Positions 23,843 through 33,854 of a stretch of 64,000 bases of DNA are shown here, piece by piece (within the stretch, counting starts at the first letter, position 1; each line of letters starts with the position of its first letter). The position numbers and the translations under genes are program-made. Origin of the DNA: Ilex aquifolium (Eukaryota; Streptophyta; Magnoliopsida; Aquifoliales; Aquifoliaceae); NCBI GenBank assembly GCA_951799425.1, contig OX637391.1:23360551-23424550 (forward strand). Reading direction: 5' to 3'. Under the pieces are notes generated by a model that saw only the letters and a list, made by a program, of their open reading frames with translations, was not told the origin of the DNA and searched no databases.

Positions 23843-24147
23843 GGCTTTTATAGCCTGAGTCGTAACGTTCGAACGTGTCTAGAAGGATTTAAACAAACCG
23901 TTCGAACGTGGTTTGGTGTTCGAACGTGGTGAGCTCTCAGTACTTTTGAGTTTCTGTCAGAGGCCAAAGTACTGTAAGCATCTAACGTTCGAACGTTCTA
24001 TTGGCGTTCGAACGTTAATCTCATTCGAACGGTCTATTGGCGTTCGAACGGACTGAGCTCCCAGTACTTTTAAGTTTCATCAGAAGCTTCATCAAAGACT
24101 GAGTACTGTAAGCAGCTGACGTTCGAACGTCACCTAGCGTTCGAACG
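23843..24147 (-). promoter_or_regulatory. Putative internal promoter of A1: TATA box plus palindrome array
   Basis: On the minus strand a CTATAAAAGCC box lies at 23843-23853, 208 bp before the env-position start at 23635. Immediately upstream are CGTTCGAACG copies or near matches starting at 23866, 23899, 23917, 23996, 24015, 24032, 24051, 24120 and 24138; neighbours are 17-19 bp apart. The same arrangement occurs in A2 (56901-57221) and matches the U3 of the LTRs. Promoter activity is inferred, not shown. Confidence 0.65.
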
Positions 24148-24416
24148 TTGAACCAAAAAATTAAAATTTTTCTCTACTACACTGTGCACAATCTAAGAAG
24201 GCTAAACACATAATTTTAAATCAAAAACCTATGTCGTCTCAGGATAAGCCCCTACCCACGCTTCAGGTTGGTATTCTGGGGCATTCCTTACTCGGCCCAT
24301 ATTTTCATTTCAGTCAAAAGAATTTATACAAAAAGATTTTTACACTTTTTACAACAAATTCGGACCTTTGGCTTTCACTCCCCCAACAAAAGTACACATT
24401 TCCTACAGAAAATTAT

Positions 24417-24761
24417 CTAATCCGAGTCTCCCTCTGTGTCTGTGTAGAATGGACAACCAGTAACTCTCCCAACTTCTTCTCTCACAAACCGGTTAAGCAA
24501 AGTACTGGAATAGCATGGCGTATCAGGGTAATCCTTACTCAGCCCATTCACTATCCAGTCTAATCGATCAAGTGCGCGACCGAAAATTGGTTCAGAACAC
24601 TAGTTGCACCTTTTTTCATGAAAGACTCTGCCACATTGTTTACAGGCACCAAGCCTTTTGGCACGACGGCGTTTGGCAAAGCTGCTTCTGCCACAGAGGG
24701 GTTTCGCTTGTTTTTCTTGGATTTCAGCCTTCCTTACTAATCTTGTTTTTCTCATGATCAT
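24417..24761 (-). pseudogene. Small Cys/Arg-rich ORF of A1, one nonsense codon
   Basis: Collinear with the intact 114-codon ORF of A2 (57491-57835): same start (MIMRK), same length, same end (TDTEGDSD). It is interrupted by one TAG at 24600-24602 where A2 has CAG. The N-terminal third is strongly basic and carries LCGRSSFAKRRRAKR and CKQCGRVFHEKR, suggesting a nucleic-acid-binding zinc-ribbon or knuckle. The upstream frame to 24827 is not conserved in A2, which supports the start at 24761. Function unknown. Confidence 0.65.
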
Positions 24762-25309
24762 AGTATGTACATCATATGGAAAAGTACGTAGAACTCCTAG
24801 GCTAAACCAAAAAAGTTTTACATCCATGATTGCTAAGTTTTAAGACTCACTATCTGGTTCTTTAACGTCTGCCAGTCACAAAGACGATTGAAGCTGATTC
24901 ATAAGCATAATCATCAATTTATACAATCAATGTTCAAACATGATCAACAACGACAATATAAAAAATTTTAAAAAATTACGAAAATATGAACTGATGAACT
25001 GATCATACCCCCCAACCTAAACTGAACATTGTCCCCAATGTTTCGAATTTACCGGTTCATGGATTGTGGAGACAAAGTTGAATGGTAGAGATCTGTTCAC
25101 CCGCTGAGACCTACAAATAAAAACACAAAAATTACTCATCTGTGCACAGATCTGGATTTCGGGTAGGCTGAAAATTCTTATGTGAGTGCGAATAAAAGAA
25201 GAACACCCATGAGCAAATATAAGATTAAAATGCAAAACATGAAGCAAAATATCGTGTTTGTAGAGTGTGTGGTCATGGGTGGTTTCTCGGATAACAGAGA
25301 ACTCGAAGA

Positions 25310-25358
25310 CGAACAGAAGGAAGAAGAAGAAAAAAAAGAAGAAGAAGAAGAAGAAGAA

Positions 25359-25389
<31 letters not shown>
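25310..25389 (-). repeat. GAA repeat and G28 run after pol
   Basis: A purine tract on the plus strand: GAA/GAAA repeats followed by 28 consecutive G at 25362-25389. A2 has the same tract with 15 G at 58462-58476. On the element's strand it is a long C and TTC pyrimidine tract just after the pol stop. Confidence 0.85.
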
Positions 25390-25437
25390 CAACTGCGGCG
25401 GCTGGGAGAAAAAGTTGGTGCCTTATAAAAGCGCCCC

Positions 25438-28230
25438 TGTAACACCCCGCATTTTATTTTATATATGCATATAGATTTATAGTAAATAATTGTTGTAAAA
25501 ATGGGGATATGTGTAGTGATGTGTGTTTGAATTTGGTAGATTGAAAAAGTAGAAATTTAAAATATTAGTGGAAATAATAGTTGAAATTTAGTTTTAATAA
25601 GTGAAAATATGAAATTTTAGGTCTTATAACTTGTATTAAGTAGATTTGGTGTAAAAATATGTGTTGGAGATGTTTGGGATGGATTTGGTTGGCTTAGGAT
25701 GGATTGGAATTGGAAAAGGGGTGAAACAGTGAACAGTGCACGTGAACAGTGCACTGGCTGCAACTTCAAGCCCAATTTAGACCATGATGCAGTCAATATC
25801 TTTCAAAACTCAAAACATGAAAGTTGTAGAGATCTTTCTTATAATTCCATATCATCTTGAATCATCTCAATCGGAGCTCGGATGAGAGAGTTATACCCAG
25901 ATAACGAAGCGATGTCGAAACAGTCCGGCGGACTACCTTTCACCAATTTGATCATAACTCTTTGTTGGAAAGTCCAAATTGCGCACCGTTATTTTTGTTA
26001 GAACTCTAAATCGTATATATTTCCAACCATATAGGTCACACATACTAGAAATACCTGAGTCAAATCATTTTATTCTCCAAAGTTGACCAAAATCTGCACT
26101 GTGGTGTTCCTTGGATAGTAATTTTAATGTTTCGAATGTAAATTTATTTTAGTTTTGATATAAATCATAAAAATAAATGTTTTTAGGTTAAAATAACATT
26201 AAAAATGAATCCGGAACGTCGAAAAACCTTAGGGTAGTCATATGGATCAAAATGAAGATATTTATTGGCAAAATTGTAATTTTGGAGAAAAATGAAATTT
26301 TTGGGCCCAATAAACAGTAAAATTCGGGATTTTACTGCCCTTATAACCCCATTATCTTCTCATTTTCTTCATTTCTTCATTCCACTCTCACACCCCAACC
26401 CTTAGAACCCTAGAGGAAGACTAAGGGAGGAAGAAAAGGGAAGAGGGAGGTCCCTAGAGCTTGGGTTTCACTTTCAATCTTGATTCAAGGTAGGGGTTTT
26501 CTTCCATTCTTGTTCATTGATGTTAGGGTTAATTTATATGTATGTTTTGCCTCTTAATCATATGTATTTGCTATGGGTTCCTTGTTTCCTTAATATTCTT
26601 GCAACCTTTATCATGTTTTGAGTAAAGTATTGGTGGGAGAACCATAAAAACCCTAGTTTTTGAGGAATGGGGATTTCTCTCTCAATATTCACTAAATCTT
26701 GGTGTTGAAAACTCTAGAGCTTTGTGTTGAGTAATATAATGATATTGATAATGATCTCTTGCATGTTTCTCTTTAAATTGCCCTATTTGAAGATATCACT
26801 TGTGAGAATTGGGGATTTTTCTTGGAAATTGCTTGTAAATAGGAGACTTGTGGAATTGTTACATTGAGGCTAGGGTATATATATATATGTGTGTGTTTTG
26901 GCTATCAATGTTATATATATGCTATGGATTCATCCTCTCTTAGGCTTTTTGCAAAGATTACATGTTTTGAACAAAGTTAGTGTTTAATACCCATGAAATC
27001 TCTTTTCTAGTTTTAAAACCCTAATTTTTGGAGAGTAATGTATTTCCTTCTTAAATGCTTTTTTTATTATGAATTTCGAAACCGTAGTGCTTTGTGTTGG
27101 GTAGAAAAATGATGTTATTGTGATCTCATGTATTTTTCTTAGTTGGTTGTGGAATTGTTACATGTTATATTTTGGGGATTTTAGATAGATGCTTGTAAAT
27201 TGAGATAAATGTTGGAATTGTATGCTTGGTTGGGTTGTTTGTGATGCACATGAGTGAGATGTTCCATGTAAGGATGCTCACCCCTTCTCAAGAGGTTCCC
27301 GGTAAGGATGCTTGAGAAATAAGTCCGTTATAGTGAGAGGTTTCTTGTAAGGATGCTCACCCCCTTCCCAAGAGGTTCCCAGTAAGGATGCTTGGCAAAC
27401 AATGTAGTGATTGGTGAGAGGTTCCATGTAAGGATGCTCATCCATTCTCAAGAGGTTCCCGGTAAGGATGCTTGAGAATCAAAGGTGACCTAAAAGGGGG
27501 TGGAGGTTACCACAAAGTATGCCACCTACCAAAAGAATTGTTGGGAATTGTTTATGGCCATTAATGATTATTAATTGTATGTGATGTTCGTTTATTCATT
27601 TAAGTAATGTTTTTTTTAAATAAACTTGAGATCCTTTTTTTAATGTCACCGCTTTATTTCAAATTATGTATCTATGTTATGTTAAAAATGAGACCGACCG
27701 TTTTAAATGATTTTCTAAACCTTGTACGGGTTTGGGAGAATTTTTCTACAGAGCTTCGTGCTTACCCCCTACCGCTAACATTTTTCAGATTACCCGCTTG
27801 AGGAGGACGTAAGGGTCGAGGGGCCTGCTACTTGGGAGACTCCACTTGACGGGGGTGTGGATCCCGAGGTGGACGCATAGAGCGACCTCATTTCCTTTTG
27901 TACTAGACTAGGAACATTGTGTAGTCTAGCTTCTTTTGTTTATTCCGCTGCGCTATTTTAATTAATTTTTTTGAGATGTAATAGCAATGACTTGGGCTTA
28001 TTATTTTGGATAATTTTGTAAATATTTTATGGATAAATGGACCCGGTGTGGTCAATGTAGTATAATTGCACAGGTTGTGTTTTGGGTAGAGCTCCCCGAA
28101 CAAAGGAGACTCTGCCCGAATTTCGTTAAATTAAGGACCCCCGGTTATTTATGGATTTTTATTAGTTGCTCTCATGGTATAAATGGTTTTAGAATGTAAT
28201 GCCGTCCAGGGTGGTATTTGGGGCGTTACA
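25438..28230 (+). mobile_element. Solo LTR inserted in A1 pol end
   Basis: 2793 bp from TGTAACACCCC to GGGGCGTTACA, flanked by a perfect GCCCC duplication at 25433-25437 and 28231-28235. Comparison with the undisturbed site in A2 (around 58517) shows the target was the last codons of pol. Size and termini fit a chromovirus-like LTR. In plus orientation a TATA-like CTTATAACCC lies near 26340, followed by a pyrimidine-rich leader-like stretch. The LTR contains no convincing coding frame. Confidence 0.95.
27255..27487 (+). repeat. Three 80-bp tandem repeats in the solo LTR
   Basis: Units with TTCCATGTAAGGATGCTCA followed by CAAGAGGTTCCCGGTAAGG; the shared GTAAGGATGCTCA starts at 27268, 27347 and 27428. 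Each unit itself consists of two related halves (GTAAGGATGCTCACC and GTAAGGATGCTTG). Confidence 0.85.
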
Positions 28231-31089
28231 GCCCCAGTGGGTCGGGTTGAAGTAGATTTTTCCTGAATCGATCTACTGGAGTGTCGGCAGGCGCGAATTT
28301 CGGTGGAGTACTCTGGTTCCATTAAAAGAATGGTTTCCACATTTTTAACAAAATCCTCCAAAAATGGTTTTAACCGCTGACCATTAACAGTAAAACTATT
28401 ACCGTTTGCTGGGTTTTCCACTTCAACTGTTCCATGTTCAAACACCTTTTTGACAATGTAAGGCCCAGTCCATCTTGATTTCAACTTACCAGGAAAGAGG
28501 CGGAGTCTTGAATTAAATAGCAAGACTTTTTGAGACGGCTCAAAAGATTTCCGCACAATGTGTTTGTCGTGAAGAATTTTCATCCTGGTTTTAGCAATCT
28601 TAGCATTTTCATATGCTTCATTTCTCAATTCTTCCAATTCATTTATCTGAAGTTTCCTTGCTAGCCCAGCCTTGTCCAAGTCAAAATTCATTGCTTTAAT
28701 GGCCCAGTATGCCCTATGTTCCAATTCCACAGGCAAGTGACATGGCTTTCCATAGACTAATCGATAAGGAGACATGCCTAAAATTGTTTTAAAAACAGTA
28801 CGGTATGCCCATAGCGCATCAGTTAGTCTTAACGACCAATCTTTGCGATTTGGATTCACCGTTTTTTCCAAAATTAATTTGATCTCCCGATTAGCTAACT
28901 CAGCTTTTCCACTGGTCTGTGGATGATAAGGGGTTGCAATTTTGTGAAAAATCAAGTATTTTTTCATTAAATTCCAGAAAGGACGATTGCAAAAATGAGC
29001 ACCCCCATCGCTTATGATTGATTTCGGAATTCCAAACTGGGACAAAATATTTTCTTTCAAAAATTTGATCACTGTTTTGTGATCATTGTTTCGGCATGAA
29101 ATTGCTTCAACCCATTTGGATACATAGTCTACAACCACTAAAATGTACAGATAGCCAAAGGAATGGGGAAATTGTCCCATAAAATCGATGCCCCAACAGT
29201 CAAAAATTTCAATTACCAGAATGGGGTTTAAGGGCATCATATTTCTTTTAGAAATGTTTCCCAACCTTTGACACCTATCACAATTTAAACAAAAGGCATG
29301 GACATCTTTGAAAAGTGTGGGCTAGTAAAATCCACACTGCAATATTTTTGCAGCTGTTTTTCTTGATGAAAAGTGGCCACCGCATGCTTCAGAATGACAA
29401 AATGTTATTATCTGGCTGCTTTCATGAGCAGGGATGCAACGTCTTATGATTTAATCTTTACAGTACTTGAATACGTAAGGACCCTCCCAAAAGAAGTTAC
29501 GAACCTCCCTCAGAAATTTCTTTTTGTCCAACATGGTAAAGGATGGAGGGAGTGTACCAGTAGCAAGAAAGTTAGCAATGTCTGCATACCATGGTGTCCT
29601 ATCAATCATGAACAATTGTTCATCGGGGAATTTCTCATTGATTGGCAGTCCATCCTCATGAAATTCATAGGTTAGTCTGGACAGATGATCTGCCACCACA
29701 TTCTCGACACCTTTCTTGTCCTTGATGACAAGATCAAACTCTTGGAGCAAAAGTATCCATCTCAAGAGTCTTGGTTTGGCATCCTTCTTTGTGAGCAAAA
29801 ATTTTAGGGCTGCATGGTCAGTGAATACAGTAACAGAAGAACCAACAAGATAAGAACGGAATTTTTCCAGTGCAAAAACTACAGCAAGCGATTCTTTCTC
29901 AGTTGTCGAATAATTCATTTGAGCATCATTCAAAGTTTTGCTTGCATAGTAAATCACATGGGGTTTCTTATATTTTATTTGTCCCAATACAGCACCTACA
30001 ACAAAATCTCTTGCATCACACATTAGTTCAAAGGGAAGATTCCAGTCAGGGGGTTGCATTATTGGTGCAGAAATTAACATGTCTTTTAGCTTGTCAAAGG
30101 CTTTTTGGCATGCTTCATTCCAATCAAAGATTACATCCTGACTTAGGAGGTGACACATGGGTTTTGCTATGGTACCGAAATTTTTTATGAATCTCCTATA
30201 GAAACCTGCATGTCCTAGGAATGATCGAACATCCTTTACAGTCTTAGGGACAGGCAAATTTCCAATCAGATCTATTTTTGCCTTGTCAACTTTCATGCCT
30301 TCAGATGACACAATGTGACCAAGGACAATGCCCTGTGTTACCAAAAAATGACATTTTTCCCAATTGAGCACTAGGTTGGCTTCCTTACATCTGATCATTA
30401 CTTTCTCCAGATTGGTTAAACACAAATCGAAGGAATCACCATAGACAGAGAAGTCATACTTCCAAAAAATTTTCAACCATATCACTGAACAAGCTTAGCA
30501 TACATCTTTGGAATGTTGCAGGAGCGTTACAAAGTCCAAATGGCATCCTTTTGAATGCAAAGGTGCCAAAGGGGCATGTGAAGGTTGTTTTCTCCTGATC
30601 ATCTAGGGCTATCTCAATTTGGTTATACCCTGAATACCCATCTAAAAAACATTAAAATGCATGGCCTGCAATTCTCTCTAAGACTTGGTCAAGGAATGGG
30701 AGAGGAAAATGATCTTTTCTAGTGGCCAAATTGAGTTTTCGATAATCAATGCACATTCGCCATCCCGTGACGACTCGAGTTGGTACTAGTTCATTTGCAT
30801 CATTTTTGACCACTGTGACCCCAGATTATTTTTGCACAACTTGGGTTGGACTCACCCATTTACTATCTAAGATAGGGAAGATTATCCCTGCATCTAAGAG
30901 TTTGAGTACCTCAATTCTCACAACTTCCTTCATGTGAGGGTTTAGTCGTCGCTGCATTTGATGAGAGGGTTTTGAATCCTCTTCAAGGTATATGGCATGA
31001 TTGCAGATTAACGGGCTTATACCTTTCAAGTCAGCGATGGTCCATCCAATGATGCTTTTATGACTTCGAAGAACTTCAATCAGTTTAGA
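28231..31089 (-). pseudogene. A1 pol remnant: RT, RNase H, integrase
   Basis: Collinear with A2 pol (58509-61215). RT lead-in at 31029-30655 (CNHAIYLEEDSKPS, RRLNPHMKEVV, CIDYRKLN), then palm, RNase H ([11 protein letters not shown] near 29810), zinc-binding HHCC region near 29260-29400 and integrase core ([32 protein letters not shown]) to the C-terminus. Breaks: TAA at 30652-30654 shared with A2; a private TAA near 30828; an 8-bp deletion near 30450 that removes part of the FMDD catalytic motif; stops at 29451 and near 29322. The last codons are separated by the solo LTR. RT from this copy would be inactive. Confidence 0.93.
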
Positions 31090-31092
31090 CTC

Positions 31093-33735
31093 TTATAAGT
31101 CTGTGAGTTTAGATGAAATTACCACTGGGTATGACTCATTCTCTCCTAAAAATGCATATTTGAGGTCAGATGGGAGAGGTTTCAATTCAGGCTTTGGTGG
31201 GCTAACACTTGATGAGACTGGCTTTGTGCCACTTTGTGAAATTTCTTCGAATTTGGGTGCCCATGTCTCAACAGTATGAGTAGGGCCACTTGGTGGATTT
31301 GGGTCATCATCTGTTGTTTCTGATGAGATGAGTTCTAACAGAGATGATTCAGTAGGATCCTCACAAAATGTATCATCCAGATATTCTTGTATCAAAGATT
31401 TTATGAAGTTTACTTCCCTTTCTTCCTTTTCTTCTTCTGGATGTTTAGCAATATTGAAAATGTTCAGTTCGAGAGTCATATTCCCAAAAGTTAATTTCAT
31501 GACTCCATTCCTGCAATTGATTAAGGCATTGGAAGTTGCTAGGAATGGCTGACCAAGAATGACGGGAATTTGGTTCTCCGAATTTATTGCTGGTTGAGTA
31601 TCCAGAACAATGAAGTCAACAGGGAAGACAAAACTATCTACTTGGACAAGCACATCTTCAACAATCCCTCTGGGGGTTTTGACAGATCTGTCAGCCAACT
31701 GGAGTGTGACACAAGTGGATTTAAGTTCACCCAAACCCAACTGTTGATAGACAGAGTAGGGTAGCAAATTAACGCTGGCTCCAAGGTCTAACAAAGCTTG
31801 TTCAATCCTGAAGTTCCCAATGATACCTGAGACAGTCGGACACCCTGGGTCTTTGTATTTTGGAAGGGTTTTATGTTGAAGAAGAGCACTAGCTTGTTCC
31901 GTTAGGAAAGCTTTCTTTTGGACGTTCTGGCTTCTCTTGACTGTGCACAAGTCTTTTAGAAACTTGGCATAAGACGGCACTTGTTTGATTGCATCCAGAA
32001 GTGGGATGTTGATATTTACTTGCTTAAAAAGCTCGTAAATTTCAGGCTGATTTTTCACTTTCTGTTTGGTTTTGATTCGATGAGGAAACAGAGCCGGAAT
32101 AGGATACGAAGGTTCCCTTTTCTCAGAAGGTTCTGGCTCTTGTTCAATCACAGGCTCAGGGTCTTTCTCAAGTTCAGTCTCAATTGGTTCAGGTTCAGAT
32201 GATGGATTGGCTGGGCTTGACTCAGGTATTGGCTTGGGAATGAGTATGTCTCTGATTGTCTTGTCAATCACCTTGCCACTTCTTAGGGTCGTGACAACTT
32301 GGGCTTGGTCTTGGGTGTTTCCTGTTGTTGAAGGGTTCCCTACATGGAATTGGCCTTGTGGTTGCTTTGGTTGGGCAGGAAACTTACCCTTTTCGTGTAT
32401 GACCATGGATTGAGTCAACTTTTGGATGTGGCTTTTAAGATCCTCAAAAGATTGAGTGGTCTGGGTTTTGAAATCAGTGAAAGCCTGTGTGGAATTATTG
32501 TTATAATTCATTTGGCTTTGCATGAACTGATTCAGTGTGTCCTCAAGGTTCCTTTTTTGTGGTGGTTGATATGCAGGAGGTCCTTGGGGTGGTGGGTATG
32601 ACCCTTGTTGTTGGTTCATGGGTATTGGTTGTGTGTTCTTCCAACTGAAGTTAGGGTGGTTTCGCCACCCTGGATTGTATGTTTCAGAATATGGGTTGGA
32701 GTAGGGCTTGTTGAAGTTGGAAACTGCATGTGTTTGTTCCAACAAGACTTCTTTGAATGCTGGGATGGTGGGACACTCCCCAGTAGGGTGTCCTGTTAGC
32801 GCACAGATTCCACACACTTGCTCGGTGGAAGGGCTAACATCAAGCTTTCGAGACAATGTGGACATTTTTGCTCTCAAGTCATCATCCTCTCTCAAGACAT
32901 ATTTTCCTCCTTGGGAAGTAGATGGTCTGGCTTCTACAGTGGTAGGGGAGGCTGAGTCCCACATCTGAGAACTGTCAGATATGGTGTCGAAAAAATTGAA
33001 TGCCTCCTCCGGACTTTTTCCCATGAATTCTCCTTGGGCCATCATTTCGACAAACTGACGTAGTCTAGAGGGTAAGGAGTCATAGAAAAATCCTACCAAA
33101 GTCCAATTTTCAAAAGCATGATGTGGGCAGGATTGGAGAAGATCTTTGAATCTCTCCCAACTTTGATAAAAAGTTTCTCCTTCTTTAACCGCAAAATTCA
33201 TGATTTGCCTTTTTAGTGCATTTGTGCGGTGTAGAGGAAAAAACTTTCTAAAAAATTCATTTTGTAATGCTTGCCAGTTGGGTATTGAAAAAGCTTTTAA
33301 AGAATTTAACCATTGTTTGGCTATATCCCTCAAGGAGAAAGAAAACAGTTTCATCTTGGCCAATTCAGAATTGTCTTGAAATGTTTCACACACTTCCTCA
33401 AAATCTTTTATATGCAGATATGGATTTTCTGCATCCAATCCATGAAACACGGGTAATAACTGCACTGTCCCCGGCTTTACAGTAAAGAGGGGAGCATTTT
33501 CAGGAAAAATAAAACAAGAGGGGACACTGTTTCTTGTGGGATTTAAGTAATCCCGCAAAGTTCGAATGTTAGGGACCTCCTCCTCTCTCATAGGGACTTC
33601 TCCATTTCTTTCATTATTTGCCATACTACCCTCACAAGAGTCTGCTACTGATCTAGGTGAATTTGGTTCAGGCTGATTCACGGACTCACACGATTCTGCC
33701 GGCAAATTTTGGAAGCGAGGAGTGCCCTCAGTCAT
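31093..33735 (-). CDS. A1 Gag-protease, 880 codons, open
   Basis: The polyprotein forms the particle and its protease. The first ATG after the primer site is at 33735, 93 bp inside. Residues about 80-240 are the retrotransposon Gag core (PGTVQLLPVFHGL, LRDIAKQWLNSL, ESFYQSW-like EGETFYQSWERF). A CCHC knuckle lies at about 308-321 (CGICALTGHPTGEC). A Pro/Gln-rich linker follows, then an acidic Glu/Pro stretch near 520-560. The aspartic protease is near 630-740, with LLDLGASVNLLP as active site (DLG rather than DSG, as is usual in Athila relatives) and QPFLATSNALINCRNG downstream. The frame ends in TAA at 31093; pol continues in register after it, so this may be a nonsense mutation of a single gag-pol frame. 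Confidence 0.92.
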   Translation of the reverse strand: MTEGTPRFQNLPAESCESVNQPEPNSPRSVADSCEGSMANNERNGEVPMREEEVPNIRTLRDYLNPTRNSVPSCFIFPENAPLFTVKPGTVQLLPVFHGLDAENPYLHIKDFEEVCETFQDNSELAKMKLFSFSLRDIAKQWLNSLKAFSIPNWQALQNEFFRKFFPLHRTNALKRQIMNFAVKEGETFYQSWERFKDLLQSCPHHAFENWTLVGFFYDSLPSRLRQFVEMMAQGEFMGKSPEEAFNFFDTISDSSQMWDSASPTTVEARPSTSQGGKYVLREDDDLRAKMSTLSRKLDVSPSTEQVCGICALTGHPTGECPTIPAFKEVLLEQTHAVSNFNKPYSNPYSETYNPGWRNHPNFSWKNTQPIPMNQQQGSYPPPQGPPAYQPPQKRNLEDTLNQFMQSQMNYNNNSTQAFTDFKTQTTQSFEDLKSHIQKLTQSMVIHEKGKFPAQPKQPQGQFHVGNPSTTGNTQDQAQVVTTLRSGKVIDKTIRDILIPKPIPESSPANPSSEPEPIETELEKDPEPVIEQEPEPSEKREPSYPIPALFPHRIKTKQKVKNQPEIYELFKQVNINIPLLDAIKQVPSYAKFLKDLCTVKRSQNVQKKAFLTEQASALLQHKTLPKYKDPGCPTVSGIIGNFRIEQALLDLGASVNLLPYSVYQQLGLGELKSTCVTLQLADRSVKTPRGIVEDVLVQVDSFVFPVDFIVLDTQPAINSENQIPVILGQPFLATSNALINCRNGVMKLTFGNMTLELNIFNIAKHPEEEKEEREVNFIKSLIQEYLDDTFCEDPTESSLLELISSETTDDDPNPPSGPTHTVETWAPKFEEISQSGTKPVSSSVSPPKPELKPLPSDLKYAFLGENESYPVVISSKLTDL

Positions 33736-33827
33736 AAAGAAAATAAAACAAAATTATTTACAGTAAACCAAAGAAAATACACAACGTTGAAGGTCTTTTT
33801 ACCTTTCACCTTAAAACACCTTTTAAA

Positions 33828-33848
33828 GGTTCCCCGACAACGGCGCCA
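33828..33848 (-). other. A1 primer-binding site, tRNA-Asp type
   Basis: On the minus strand TGGCGCCGTTGTCGGGGA starts seven bases after the LTR end. It is complementary to the 3' end of plant tRNA-Asp(GUC), the primer of Athila elements, with one or two mismatches. Confidence 0.88.
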
Positions 33849-33854
33849 AAAACT

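Noticed and set aside
23863-24147. Palindrome array read as a CRISPR-like array
   Set aside because: Repeats are 10-bp palindromes with 8-9 bp spacers that are themselves partly conserved, in a plant retrotransposon; no cas genes.
25182-25442. Plus-strand frame ending in poly-Glu and poly-Gly
   Set aside because: Produced by the GAA repeats and the G28 run, antisense to the A1 element, and the equivalent in A2 has different frame phases.
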